A DNA stretch of 64,000 nt, taken from Bacteroides faecichinchillae JCM 17102. GTDB taxonomy: Bacteria > Bacteroidota > Bacteroidia > Bacteroidales > Bacteroidaceae. The stretch is taken from contig NZ_BAKK01000022.1 in assembly GCF_000614145.1 (NCBI RefSeq), positions 1-64,000 on the forward strand, given 5' to 3'. The notes beneath the pieces are model-generated. The model did not search any database, was not told the DNA's origin, and worked only from the letters and a program-made list of their open reading frames with translations. A program made the translations under genes and the position numbers. Below, one piece after another: positions 44,539 through 54,105 of this stretch; the first letter of the stretch is position 1, and each line of letters begins with the position of its first letter.

Positions 44539-45597
44539 TTATTTTGCCAATAACCAGGCGCTTTTATAAATTTCATTTTTTCTTAATTCCAATAATTGTT
44601 TGGTTGCTTCTTCGCGATTATTGAATGAGCGTATACTTACACGTACTTTTCCGCCATTATTTAAAACCATAGCTTCGGCAAATCCTTTAGTCTGTAATTG
44701 GTTAGTTATTGTTTCTGCATCTTTCTGACTGATTCCTCCTGCCACAATTATATGGAAAGGATTATTGGCTTGAGGATGAGATACTTTTACTACAGGAACT
44801 TCCGATTTGGCAACCTTTACTTCTTTTACAACAACCGGTTTTGTTATTTGTCTTTTATTAGCTACAACCTTTTTAGATTGGGAAGCAATCGTTTTTTGAG
44901 ACTTCTGTTGAGCTGTTTTGGGGTGTACTTGAACAGGAGTCATTGCTACTGATTGGTTCTCAAATTGCTCAAATAATTCGGTAGGAAGAAGCTGAGCATA
45001 ATTATTCTTTTGAATATATGTATTCTCTATAGGAGTTGAGAAAGCAAAGAACAATACGATAGCAGCAATCATAGCTGCAACATTACGTATTAAGGTACGG
45101 TTAATGCTGATCTCATAAGTCTTCTTCTTTGGGGATAAATTAGCTGGTACTAACACTCTCTCTCTTTGTTGCAGTACAGAAAGCTCTTGCATCTCAAAAG
45201 TGTCGAGCCCGTAAAGAGAAGGAGTCGTAATTTTATAATCATAAGGTACGAACTCAAAATTACCATAAATATTATAATGAATTTCGCCAATATTATCTAG
45301 ATGTACCTTTCCTTCTTCATGAAGAAGTCCGATCAATTCAGCCACTTCCTTTTCTACTAATCGGGTAGCATCGGAGAAACTGGTATCATGCACTGACATA
45401 TAGGATTGAACCAATATCCCGTCATTTAATCTCAATTGCGGATTAAAACCGACGATACGGGTAGGAGGTAAAAAAAGATTTTCTTCTTTTATATATGAAG
45501 CGGGTGCATAGTGAGATACGAAACCGCCAAAATTGGGAACGATTACACAATCGTTTTCTAATAAGAGTGATTCTATATGTTGTGCTAATTCAATCAT
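44539..45597 (-). CDS. HU-like (CCDC81-type) plus SPOR domain membrane protein
   Basis: A 352-residue protein. Residues 1-140 form the bacterial HU/CCDC81-type domain (LLLENDCVIVPNFGGFVSHY and GRIGFNPQLRLNDG-like VGFNPQLRLNDGIL). One membrane helix (about residues 175-193) leads to a lysine/valine-rich periplasmic linker and a C-terminal SPOR domain (PFHIIVAGGISQKDAETITNQL ends near residue 300). SPOR domains bind denuded peptidoglycan at division sites. A protein that bridges cytoplasm and septal wall is inferred. Followed by the FHA gene. Confidence 0.85.
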   Translation of the reverse strand: MIELAQHIESLLLENDCVIVPNFGGFVSHYAPASYIKEENLFLPPTRIVGFNPQLRLNDGILVQSYMSVHDTSFSDATRLVEKEVAELIGLLHEEGKVHLDNIGEIHYNIYGNFEFVPYDYKITTPSLYGLDTFEMQELSVLQQRERVLVPANLSPKKKTYEISINRTLIRNVAAMIAAIVLFFAFSTPIENTYIQKNNYAQLLPTELFEQFENQSVAMTPVQVHPKTAQQKSQKTIASQSKKVVANKRQITKPVVVKEVKVAKSEVPVVKVSHPQANNPFHIIVAGGISQKDAETITNQLQTKGFAEAMVLNNGGKVRVSIRSFNNREEATKQLLELRKNEIYKSAWLLAK

Positions 45598-45602
45598 GTG
45601 TG

Positions 45603-45610
45603 CAAAATTA
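45603..45610 (-). promoter_or_regulatory. -7 box of the HU-SPOR gene
   Basis: The minus strand reads TAATTTTG, only six bases before the start codon, so if used the mRNA would be nearly leaderless. Confidence 0.35.
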
Positions 45611-45653
45611 AGAGATAAATTGCATATATCCCAGAAAACTGCGAAAAATTCAC

Positions 45654-45661
45654 TACTTTTG
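45654..45661 (+). promoter_or_regulatory. -7 box of rfbC
   Basis: TACTTTTG, 26 bases before the rfbC ATG. Confidence 0.55.
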
Positions 45662-45687
45662 CATCGTTTTATTTATTACTATTAGCA

Positions 45688-46236
45688 ATGAACTATATAC
45701 AAACAGAAATAGACGGAGTCTGGTTGATAGAACCAAAGGTTTTCTCCGATGAAAGGGGATATTTTATGGAAGCATTCAAACAAGATGAGTTTGAAGCAAA
45801 CATTGGTCCAGTGAATTTTATACAGGATAATGAATCAAAATCTTCATTCGGAGTATTGAGAGGACTACATTATCAAAAAGGAGAATATAGTCAATCAAAA
45901 TTAGTACGTGTTATCAAGGGAAAAGTAGTAGATGTTGCAGTTGATTTACGTCAGTCATCGACTACATTTGGAAAGTATATCAGCGTATTGCTTAGCGAAG
46001 AAAACAAAAGGCAGTTTTTCATACCTCGTGGATTTGCACATGGTTTTGCTGTGTTGAGTGAGGAAGCTATTTTCACGTATAAGGTAGATAATAAATATGC
46101 CCCTCAGGCAGAAGCGTCTATTATATATGATGATGAAACATTAGGAATAGATTGGCCGTTGGCGAAGTCTCAAATGCTACTGTCTCCCAAAGATAAGCAG
46201 GGAATAGCATTTAAAGATGCTGTATATTTTGAATAA
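45688..46236 (+). CDS. rfbC: dTDP-4-dehydrorhamnose 3,5-epimerase
   Basis: A 182-residue cupin epimerase of dTDP-rhamnose synthesis. The catalytic histidine H61 lies in VLRGLHYQ, with FFIPRGFAHGFAVLSEEA and the C-terminal DETLGIDWP. Normal length. It lies 20 bases before ugd, so the two make sugar nucleotides for surface polysaccharide as one unit; the other rfb genes are not in the window. Confidence 0.94.
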   Translation: MNYIQTEIDGVWLIEPKVFSDERGYFMEAFKQDEFEANIGPVNFIQDNESKSSFGVLRGLHYQKGEYSQSKLVRVIKGKVVDVAVDLRQSSTTFGKYISVLLSEENKRQFFIPRGFAHGFAVLSEEAIFTYKVDNKYAPQAEASIIYDDETLGIDWPLAKSQMLLSPKDKQGIAFKDAVYFE

Positions 46237-46256
46237 AGTTCTAGCAAATAGTAGAT

Positions 46257-47569
46257 ATGAAAATAGCAATTGTAGGAACCGGATACGTTGGGTTAGTAAC
46301 AGGAACGTGTTTCGCTGAAATCGGTGTGGATGTAACATGTGTAGATACTAACAACGATAAAATAGAATCTTTAAAGAAGGGAATTATTCCTATCTATGAA
46401 AATGGATTGGAAGAAATGGTACTTCGAAATATAAAAGCGAAACGTCTGAAGTTTACAACCTCATTGGAAAGTTGTTTGAATGATGTAGAAGTTATATTTA
46501 GTGCTGTAGGAACTCCTCCGGATGAAGATGGGAGTGCTGACCTCAGTTATGTGTTGGAAGTGGCACGTACAATTGGGCGAAATATGAACCAATATAAGTT
46601 GATAGTAACTAAAAGTACGGTTCCGGTAGGTACTGCCCGTAAAGTTCGTGCCGTTATTCAGGAAGAGCTAGATAAGAGAGGCTTGAATATTACATTTGAT
46701 GTCGCTTCCAATCCCGAATTTCTGAAAGAGGGAAATGCAATCAGCGATTTTATGAGCCGGATCGTGTAGTGGTTGGAGTGGAATCAGAGCGTGCCGAAAA
46801 ACTGATGTCTAAGTTATATAAGCCGTTTTTGCTTAATAATTTCAGAGTTATTTTTATGGATATTCCTTCCGCTGAGATGACTAAGTATGCTGCGAATTCA
46901 ATGTTGGCAACCCGTATTAGCTTTATGAACGATATTGCTAATCTCTGTGAATTGGTTGGAGCTGATGTCAATATGGTTCGGAGCGGTATTGGTTCTGATA
47001 CCCGTATAGGACGTAAATTCTTGTATCCGGGTATTGGATATGGGGGATCTTGTTTTCCTAAAGATGTAAAAGCTTTAATAAAGACAGCTGAGCAGAATGG
47101 ATATACAATGCGTGTGCTTAGTGCTGTAGAGGAAGTAAATGAACTACAGAAAGGTGCCTTATTTGATAAATTGGTGAAGCAATTTAATGGTAATATAGAA
47201 GGCAAAAACATTGCTTTATGGGGATTAGCATTTAAACCGGAGACTGATGATATGCGGGAAGCTCCATCGTTAGTGCTAATTGATAAGTTATTGGAGGCAG
47301 GTTGTCATGTCCGGGTATATGATCCAGCTTCAATGGAGGAATGTAAACGGCGAATAGGAGATATTGTTTATTATGCATGTGATATGTACGATGCCGTACT
47401 TGATGCTGATGTTTTGATGTTGGTGACAGAATGGAAAGAATTTCGTTTACCTTCGTGGGCCGTTATTAAGAAAACAATGGCTCAGCAGATTGTATTAGAT
47501 GGTCGTAACATTTATGACAAAAAAGAAATGGAAGAATTTGGATTTATTTATTCATGCATTGGAAAATGA
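46257..47569 (+). CDS. ugd: UDP-glucose 6-dehydrogenase, one-base frameshift
   Basis: Two frames (46257-46769 and 46769-47569) form a 437-residue dehydrogenase making UDP-glucuronate. The first has the NAD-binding GTGYVGLVTGTCFAEIG and TKSTVPVGTA; the second has the catalytic cysteine in GYGGSCFPKD and LWGLAFKPETDDMREAPS. The break lies near 46750; one extra A (ATGAAGCCGGAT) gives DFMKPDRVVVG and restores the frame. One lesion only, so a sequence error is likely. Confidence 0.9.
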
Positions 47570-47605
47570 AATAAATAAAGTATCTTTCGTGCAAAAATTA
47601 GACAA

Positions 47606-48403
47606 ATGACAAAGTATGTAGCGATATCGTTTATAGCGATTTTGCTTTCGGCATGTAGCAGCAGTAGCAAAAAGTCGGAATTTTCTCAACAAAAAGAAGA
47701 TTTAAATGCCAAAGAATTACTGCAAGGTATCTGGGTAGATGATGAATCAGAAGAACCGCTGATGTATGTAAAAGGAGATACAATTTATTACTCTGATGCG
47801 CAAAGTGCTCCAATTACATTTAAAATTATCCAAGATACTCTTTATACGTATGGTAATGATACTACTTGTTATAAAATAGATAAGCAGTCAGAATATATTT
47901 TCTGGTTTCATTCTATGGTAGATAATACGATTAGACTACGTAAATCAGAGGATGACATTGATTCTTTATCTTTCGTAAATCGGTCTACAGTGATTCCAAT
48001 TTATACAGAAGTAACGAAACGAGATAGTGTTGTGAATTACGATGGTATTCGTTATCGTGCTTATGTGTATATTAATCCTTCACAGATGAAAGTGATGAAA
48101 ACTACTTATTCAGTGGATGGATTGAGTATGGATAATGTATATTATGATAATGTAATGCACATTTGTGTCTATGAAGGAAAGAAAAGCCTATTTGCAAGTG
48201 ATATAACCAAGCAAATGTTTGACAATGTGGTTCCTGCAGATTATTTGAAACAATCAATTTTATCTGATATGCATTTTATAAAAGTAGATCGAAATGGTTT
48301 CCATTATCAGGCTGCTTTATCCATTCCGGAAAGTGTGATTTATAATATGGTGAACTTAATTGTTAGTTTTGATGGTAAGTTGACTATATCTTCGGTTAAG
48401 TAA
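47606..48403 (+). CDS. DUF4738 lipoprotein
   Basis: A 265-residue lipoprotein with lipobox LLSACS followed by a serine-lysine linker. The mature part has the DUF4738 pattern LLQGIWVDDESEEPLMYVKGDTIYY, strand-rich and with tyrosine-rich turns. Function unknown; the protein probably sits at an outer or inner membrane surface. It is 36 bases behind ugd and convergent with the helicase, leaving only 11 bases between the two stops. Confidence 0.75.
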   Translation: MTKYVAISFIAILLSACSSSSKKSEFSQQKEDLNAKELLQGIWVDDESEEPLMYVKGDTIYYSDAQSAPITFKIIQDTLYTYGNDTTCYKIDKQSEYIFWFHSMVDNTIRLRKSEDDIDSLSFVNRSTVIPIYTEVTKRDSVVNYDGIRYRAYVYINPSQMKVMKTTYSVDGLSMDNVYYDNVMHICVYEGKKSLFASDITKQMFDNVVPADYLKQSILSDMHFIKVDRNGFHYQAALSIPESVIYNMVNLIVSFDGKLTISSVK

Positions 48404-48414
48404 GTTTAAATGTC

Positions 48415-49671
48415 CTAGTTCTTTTGAGAAGAAGGACGGAAATTTCCTTTTTTATAGCTCGGTCTTTTCCCGCGGAAATTTTTTCTCTTATAATCGGATT
48501 CTCTTTTTTCAAATGAACGTGGTCTATACTCGGGAGTTTCGCCCAACTCTGTTGGAATGGGAATCTTATAAATATCTTTCTCGAGGAAGTTCTCAATATT
48601 TTTGAAATTTGTCTGTTCTTTCTCGCTAACAAAAGTTATTGCTACTCCATCATTATTAGCACGTGCTGTACGTCCAATACGGTGTACATAATCTTCACTA
48701 TCATGTGGCACATCAAAATTGATGACTAATCGTATGTCATCAATATCAATACCACGTGCAACAATATCAGTCGCAACTAAAATATTGATTCTTCCCGCTT
48801 TAAATTCGTACATAACAACTTCCCGTTGAGCTTGTTCCAAATCCGAATGCATTTCTCCTACATTCAATTTCATCATTTTAAGTGCTTTAGTTACTTCTTT
48901 TACTTTTATTTTAGAAGAAGCGAAAATGATAACACGTTCTGGAACTTCATCAGAAAATAGACTCCGTATGATTCCTAGTTTTTGATTCTCATAACAGATA
49001 TATGCTGCCTGAATAATCTTATCGGCCGGACGTGAAACAGCAAGTTTGACTTCTATCGGATCATGCAATATAGTCTTTGCTAATTGTTGTATCTTAGCAG
49101 GCATGGTAGCCGAAAACATAATTGTTTGACGTTCCTTCGGCAAATATTTCACGATTTGCATGATATCATCATAGAAACCCATGTCAAGCATACGATCTGC
49201 TTCATCTAATATAAAATAAGAAACCTTGGAAAGATCTACATATCCAAGGCTTAAATGTGCAATTAACCGTCCGGGAGTAGCGATAACTACATCAGCACCT
49301 AAGGTTAATCCCTTTTTCTGCTGCTCAAATAATACTCCATCATTTCCACCATATACAGGAACACTTGATACAGGCATGAAATAAGAGAAGCCTTCCATTT
49401 GTTGGTCTATTTGTTGAGCCAATTCACGGGTAGGAGACATTATGACACAATTAATAGCATCTTCTGGATGACCTCCTTCAGATAATCTATTAAGAACGGG
49501 TAGTAAAAATGCTGCAGTTTTACCAGTACCGGTTTGTGCTACTGCTATCAAATCTTTACCTTCAAGTATTATTGGAATTGCTTGCTCTTGTATAGGCGTG
49601 CATTCGTCAAATCGCATTGCGTCAAGCGCTTCAAGCACATTTGCGTTTAGTTGTAGTTCGGAAAACTTCAT
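48415..49671 (-). CDS. DEAD-box RNA helicase
   Basis: A 418-residue ATP-dependent RNA helicase. In order: Q motif region, AQTGTGKTA (motif I), PTRELA, DEADRMLDMG (motif II), SAT in FSATMP, and HRIGRTAR (motif VI). The C-terminal tail of about 40 residues is rich in Arg, Lys and aromatic residues (RKNFRGKRPSYKKGNFRP), typical of RhlE-like helicases and used for RNA binding. Likely acts in ribosome assembly or RNA decay; which one is not shown. Confidence 0.93.
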   Translation of the reverse strand: MKFSELQLNANVLEALDAMRFDECTPIQEQAIPIILEGKDLIAVAQTGTGKTAAFLLPVLNRLSEGGHPEDAINCVIMSPTRELAQQIDQQMEGFSYFMPVSSVPVYGGNDGVLFEQQKKGLTLGADVVIATPGRLIAHLSLGYVDLSKVSYFILDEADRMLDMGFYDDIMQIVKYLPKERQTIMFSATMPAKIQQLAKTILHDPIEVKLAVSRPADKIIQAAYICYENQKLGIIRSLFSDEVPERVIIFASSKIKVKEVTKALKMMKLNVGEMHSDLEQAQREVVMYEFKAGRINILVATDIVARGIDIDDIRLVINFDVPHDSEDYVHRIGRTARANNDGVAITFVSEKEQTNFKNIENFLEKDIYKIPIPTELGETPEYRPRSFEKRESDYKRKNFRGKRPSYKKGNFRPSSQKN

Positions 49672-49691
49672 TATCTAAAATTATTTGCCAA

Positions 49692-49699
49692 CAAAGATA
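49692..49699 (-). promoter_or_regulatory. -7 box of the DEAD-box gene
   Basis: The minus strand reads TATCTTTG, 21 bases before the start codon. Confidence 0.5.
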
Positions 49700-49718
49700 G
49701 AATAAATTTTGCTCTCAA

Positions 49719-50948
49719 TTACATATTTAAATAAGAATCTTTGAATCCCAGAAAATAGAGTACTCCATCCAATCCGATAGTATTAATCGATTGTTTCGCA
49801 TTCGCTACAACTTTCGGCTTTGCATGGAAAGCAATACCCAATCCGGCAATTCCTAACATAGGAAGATCATTAGCTCCATCGCCAACAGCTATTGTTTGAG
49901 CTATATCTACTTTCTCCACTTGAGCTATTAGGCGAAGAAGTTCTGCTTTTCTTTTGCCATCAACGACGTCTCCTAGATAACGTCCAGTCAGCTTACCGTC
50001 TATTATCTCCAATTCATTCGCATATACATAGTCAATGCCGTATTTCTTTTGTAAATACTGTCCGAAATAAGTAAACCCTCCTGAAAGAATAGCAATTTTA
50101 TACCCATATTTCTTCAAAACATACATCAATCGATCTACTCCTTCGGTGATCGGCAGACTTTCAGCGATTTCTTCCATAACAGACTCATCCAACCCTTTTA
50201 AAAGAGCTACGCGACGTGTGAAACTTTCTATGAAATCTATTTCTCCACGCATGGCACTTTCAGTGATTGCTTTTACTTCTTCACCTACACCTGCACGTAT
50301 AGCCAATTCATCAATAACTTCTGTTTCGATCAATGTAGAATCCATATCAAAACAAATCAGACGACGCATGCGACGATACATATTGTCTTGTTGGAAAGAA
50401 AAGTCCATCTCTAACTCACTGGCAAGCTGCATCAATCGCTCTTGCATAGCAATTCGATCTTTGGGAGTTCCTCGTACTGAGAATTCTATGCAGGCGCGGG
50501 TAGGGGTATCAGTCTTACCTTCGTCTAAAGGAATACGTCCTGTCAAACGTTTGATCGCATCTATATTCAAACCTTGCTCTGCCAAAACACTAGTTGCAGC
50601 AGATATTTGTCGTGCAGATAGCTTACGTCCTAATACAGTCAGTATATATCGGTTTTTACCTTGCATTCCTACCCAATTCTCATATTGTTCTGTAGTGATA
50701 GGTTCAAATCGGATGCTTACTCCTAATGATGAAGCTTTGAACAATAACTCCTTCATAATGAATCCAGAATGTCGTTCTTCACTTTTAAAAAGAATTCCCA
50801 ATGATAAAGTATTATGAATATCTGCTTGACCGATATCAAGGATAGTAGCATCATATTTAGCCAGAATTTCGGTTACAGAAGCTGTCAGCCCGGGACGGTC
50901 TTCACCGGTAACCCTAATCAAAATTAATTCAGTATTTGATGGTTGCAT
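49719..50948 (-). CDS. serB: Phosphoserine phosphatase with ACT domains
   Basis: A 409-residue enzyme that makes serine from phosphoserine. The N-terminal half holds ACT-like regulatory folds (LILIRVTGEDRPGLTASV and YILTVLGRKLSARQISAA), the C-terminal half a HAD phosphatase with CFDMDSTLIETEVIDE, ILSGGFTYF, and GDGANDLPML. ACT domains suggest feedback by serine. An ATG at 50972 would add eight residues; the ATG at 50948 (MQPSNTELIL) starts right at the ACT fold and is preferred. Confidence 0.93.
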   Translation of the reverse strand: MQPSNTELILIRVTGEDRPGLTASVTEILAKYDATILDIGQADIHNTLSLGILFKSEERHSGFIMKELLFKASSLGVSIRFEPITTEQYENWVGMQGKNRYILTVLGRKLSARQISAATSVLAEQGLNIDAIKRLTGRIPLDEGKTDTPTRACIEFSVRGTPKDRIAMQERLMQLASELEMDFSFQQDNMYRRMRRLICFDMDSTLIETEVIDELAIRAGVGEEVKAITESAMRGEIDFIESFTRRVALLKGLDESVMEEIAESLPITEGVDRLMYVLKKYGYKIAILSGGFTYFGQYLQKKYGIDYVYANELEIIDGKLTGRYLGDVVDGKRKAELLRLIAQVEKVDIAQTIAVGDGANDLPMLGIAGLGIAFHAKPKVVANAKQSINTIGLDGVLYFLGFKDSYLNM

Positions 50949-51050
50949 AAAAAATAGACTTTTATCATGCAAAAGTAGAGAAAAAAGTTTGTTTTTATGC
51001 TAAATAACATAAAAAGTTATACTTATTAAGTAAGAAATCTACTTGTTTTC

Positions 51051-51082
51051 TTGGAAGTTAATTTAATAATTACTTACCTTTG
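51051..51082 (+). promoter_or_regulatory. Promoter of the structured leader
   Basis: TTG (51051-51053), 21-base spacer, TACCTTTG (51075-51082). It predicts transcription from about 51089, which leaves a leader of about 125 bases before the ATG at 51215. Confidence 0.7.
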
Positions 51083-51088
51083 CACTCG

Positions 51089-51214
51089 GTTTCAAAAATA
51101 AAGGCACTGATAATCAGCGGATTCCTCTTCGCCTGATGCCTGGAAAGACGATGTTTCGGGAAGAAACCACTGTTTGAGGACAGTCCCGGATAGTATTAAC
51201 TAAAACCGACTTAC
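51089..51214 (+). ncRNA. Structured 5' leader, possible cis-regulatory RNA
   Basis: The leader can fold in several ways. GGCA (51103-51106) pairs with TGCC (51137-51140). TCAG (51114-51117) can pair with CTGA just upstream (51107-51110) or with CTGA downstream (51133-51136), but not both. GTTTC (51153-51157) pairs with GAAAC (51163-51167), and the loop GGG can pair with CCC (51185-51187) as a pseudoknot. ACTGT (51169-51173) pairs with ACAGT (51180-51184). I could not match it to a riboswitch class I know. Start site and function are inferred. Confidence 0.5.
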
Positions 51215-51718
51215 ATGAGACATGTAAAATGGATTTTTGTTGTATTACTGATTTGTTCCTTGACCGCTTTCGTTGAGAAAGACAAACCTACCGGAGGTTT
51301 GAGTGCGGGTGACGTAGCCCCTGATTTTAAAATCGAATCTACGTCAGAAAAGCAACCTTTATTTAAGCTAGCTGATATGAAAGGTAGATATGTGTTGCTT
51401 AGTTTTTGGGCAAGTTATGATGCGCAATCCCGGATGCGAAACGTGAGTTTGAGCAATGTGCTTCGTTCTTCCCATAATGTGGAAATGGTTTCTGTTTCGT
51501 TTGACGAGTATGAGTCAATCTTTGAGGAAACTATTCGTAAGGATCAAATAGTTACGCCCACTTGTTTTGTAGAAACAGAAGGCGAGGATTCCGGATTATT
51601 TAAGAAGTATCGTTTGAATCGGGGATTCACTAACTATTTATTGGATGGAAATGGTGTGATTATTGCCAAAAACATCTCTGCTGCAGATCTTTCTGCTTAT
51701 ATAAAAAAGATTTGCTAA
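51215..51718 (+). CDS. Thioredoxin-fold secreted protein without active-site cysteines
   Basis: A 167-residue TlpA/AhpC-like thioredoxin-fold protein with an N-terminal hydrophobic signal (about residues 5-20). The fold is clear: GDVAPDFKI, GRYVLLSFWASYDAQSR and TPTCFVET. Where TlpA proteins have WCxxC, this one has WASYDA (S67, Y68, D69, A70), so it cannot be a standard disulfide reductase. It may be a binding protein or a degenerate member. A long structured leader precedes the gene. Confidence 0.8.
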   Translation: MRHVKWIFVVLLICSLTAFVEKDKPTGGLSAGDVAPDFKIESTSEKQPLFKLADMKGRYVLLSFWASYDAQSRMRNVSLSNVLRSSHNVEMVSVSFDEYESIFEETIRKDQIVTPTCFVETEGEDSGLFKKYRLNRGFTNYLLDGNGVIIAKNISAADLSAYIKKIC

Positions 51719-51812
51719 CAATCTTTTGATGTGAGGAGAAAGTTAAATTTTCCATCTTGCCTTTTAGCGAGATGATAGAGAATAGACAAAAGAGGAAATG
51801 AATACAACAAAA

Positions 51813-51855
51813 AAGTTCCGCCTGTTCTTGCTGACAGCATGAATAGGCGGAACTT
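51813..51855. terminator. Terminator between convergent genes
   Basis: AAGTTCCGCCT (51813-51823) pairs with AGGCGGAACTT (51845-51855); on the minus strand CTTTTTTG follows, so it ends the lon-tgt-lptG run. Confidence 0.8.
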
Positions 51856-51875
51856 CTATATTAGTTATACTTTTT

Positions 51876-52971
51876 TTATTTTGGAGCTTTTCTGTACAAG
51901 AAGAATGCTATACCTGCATAAAGAATATTTGGAATCCATACAGCAATAAAAGGAGGTACATTTCCATTAACAGCAAAAGTTGAAGTTACTGTCTGGAATA
52001 AGATATAAGAAAAACTTAGTCCTAGTCCAATACCTAAATGAAGACCCATACCGCCTTTGGTTTTTCGAGAAGAAAGAGAAACACCAATGATTGTTAGAAT
52101 GAAAGATGCAAATGACATTGCAATTCGTTTATGATACTCAATCTCAAACTCTTTTATATTGGCAAATCCTCTTCGTTTTTGTTTATCAATGTATTCGCTC
52201 AATTGAGGCTGGTAAGCATTTCTTGCTGATTTTTCATGATCAAGAAATCAGAAGGTCCATATTAATGATAGAGTCTATCCGATCTCCCTTAGTGATTGTT
52301 TCTTTCAATCCATCCAGCTCTCGAATCATATAATCGTGAATAGTCCATTTATTAACGGTCGTTGTATCATATGTGATACGTCGTGCTGTCAGATGTGAAA
52401 CTAATTTTTTATCAACAAATTTATCCAGTGAAAAACGATTACCGGTTTTTAAAGCATCATTATAGCTATTGATATAGGCAATCACCCCATCAGCCACTTC
52501 CAACTGTACATTCTGTGCGGTATTCTTTTTTTTAGGTTTAATATATCTATCCTCGAAATTCAAACGTGTTACACTTCCCCTGGGAATAATATATGAACTC
52601 AACGTAAAAGTTATCACAGCAATAATAGCCGCAGAAATCATATATGGACGCATCATTCGCTTGAAACTCATACCAGTAGAGAACATGGCAATAATTTCGG
52701 AATTCTCAGCCAATTTGGAAGTAAAGAAAATAACAGCAATGAATACAAAAAGCGGACTGAATAAGTTTGAAAAATAGGGGATAAAATTCATGTAATATTC
52801 GACAATGATTTTATTCCATGGAGCCTCATGTTCCATCAACTTATCCATTTTCTCATTAAAGTCAAATACCACTGCAATAGAAATAATTAATGCAATAGCA
52901 AATACGTATGTCCCCAAGAATTTCTTGATGATATACCAGTCCAGCCGTTTTAAGAATCGATTGCTTTTCAT
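51876..52971 (-). CDS. LptF/LptG family permease, two one-base frameshifts
   Basis: Three frame pieces make a 365-residue permease of the LPS export complex. The first (52971-52240) has the N-terminal helices LDWYIIKKFLGTYVFAIAL and the periplasmic part up to NMDLLIS. One missing C near 52256 and one missing T near 52203 restore MDPSDFLIMKNQQEMLTSL and NLSEYIDKQKRRGF, leading to the last helices (GMGLHLGIGLGLSFSYIL). Two single losses in one essential gene suggest sequence errors. It follows tgt by three bases and is part of lon-tgt-lptG. Confidence 0.85.
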
Positions 52972-52974
52972 TTC

Positions 52975-54105
52975 TTATAATCTTGATGACACCTTTTTTA
53001 CCATCATCGGTTTCCATGTAGAAAAATCTCCGGCAATGATATGCTTTCGTGCTTCTCCCACCAACCATAGATAGAATGCTAAGTTATGTATTGAAGCAAT
53101 TTGCATTGCCAATAATTCTTGTGCATGGAAAAGATGACGCAAGTAGGCTTTGCTATATAATGTGTCTACAATGGAGGCTCCGTCAATCTCAATAGGAGAG
53201 AAGTCTGTTTCCCACTTCTTGTTTCGCATATTAATGATACCGTCTTTGGTAAACAACATACCGTTTCTTCCGTTTCGGGTAGGCATAACACAATCAAACA
53301 TATCCACGCCACGTTCGATTCCTTCAAGTATATTAACAGGGGTACCAACACCCATCAGATAACGAGGTTTGTCTTTAGGAAGAATCTCATTAACAATCTC
53401 GATCATTTCATACATCTTATCTACAGGTTCACCAACCGCCAGCCCTCCAATAGCATTACCGTCGGCATTCTTAGAGGCTATGAATTCTGCAGATTGTTTA
53501 CGCAGGTCTGGGTATACACATCCTTGTACAATAGGGAAAAGCGATTGTTTATATCCGTACTTAGGTTCTGTTTCGTTAAAGCGCTGGATACAACGGTCAA
53601 GCCATCTATGAGTTAATCCCAATGATTTCTTAGCATACTCATAATCAGAATCTCCCGGAGGGCATTCGTCAAAAGCCATCATGATATCGGCGCCAATCGT
53701 ACGTTCAATATCCATTACTTTTTCAGGAGTAAAAATGTGTTTACTCCCATCGATATGTGAACGAAACTCTGCACCTTCTTCTCTAAGTTTGCGAATACCG
53801 GCTAAAGAAAATACTTGAAACCCACCACTATCGGTTAGCATTGGACGATCAAAACCATTAAAACGGTGTAATCCACCAGCTTTTTCAATAACGTCTAATC
53901 CCGGACGCAAATATAAATGATAGGTATTTCCTAAAATAATTTGTGCCTGAATATCTTCTTTTAATTCTGTCAGATGTACTCCTTTTACTGTGCCTAAAGT
54001 ACCTACAGGCATAAAAATAGGCGTTTGTATTTGTCCATGGTCTGTTGTTATCAGACCAGTACGGGCATTACTTTTGGTGTCTGTATATTGTAACTCAAAT
54101 GTCAT
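52975..54105 (-). CDS. tgt: tRNA-guanine transglycosylase
   Basis: A 376-residue Tgt that swaps guanine 34 for a queuine precursor in tRNAs. The active-site region [10 protein letters not shown], the GGLAVGEP motif and [12 protein letters not shown] are intact. The usual zinc site CxCxxC-H is changed: where it should stand the protein reads [20 protein letters not shown], with no cysteine. Related Bacteroidetes proteins seem to lack this site too, which I state from memory. Its start overlaps the lon stop by four bases and lptG follows by three. Confidence 0.93.
   Translation of the reverse strand: MTFELQYTDTKSNARTGLITTDHGQIQTPIFMPVGTLGTVKGVHLTELKEDIQAQIILGNTYHLYLRPGLDVIEKAGGLHRFNGFDRPMLTDSGGFQVFSLAGIRKLREEGAEFRSHIDGSKHIFTPEKVMDIERTIGADIMMAFDECPPGDSDYEYAKKSLGLTHRWLDRCIQRFNETEPKYGYKQSLFPIVQGCVYPDLRKQSAEFIASKNADGNAIGGLAVGEPVDKMYEMIEIVNEILPKDKPRYLMGVGTPVNILEGIERGVDMFDCVMPTRNGRNGMLFTKDGIINMRNKKWETDFSPIEIDGASIVDTLYSKAYLRHLFHAQELLAMQIASIHNLAFYLWLVGEARKHIIAGDFSTWKPMMVKKVSSRL

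Noticed and set aside
51089-51214. SAM, TPP, cobalamin, c-di-GMP or fluoride riboswitch, or SRP RNA
   Set aside because: None of the conserved core words of these classes that I know could be found in the leader; it remains unclassified.
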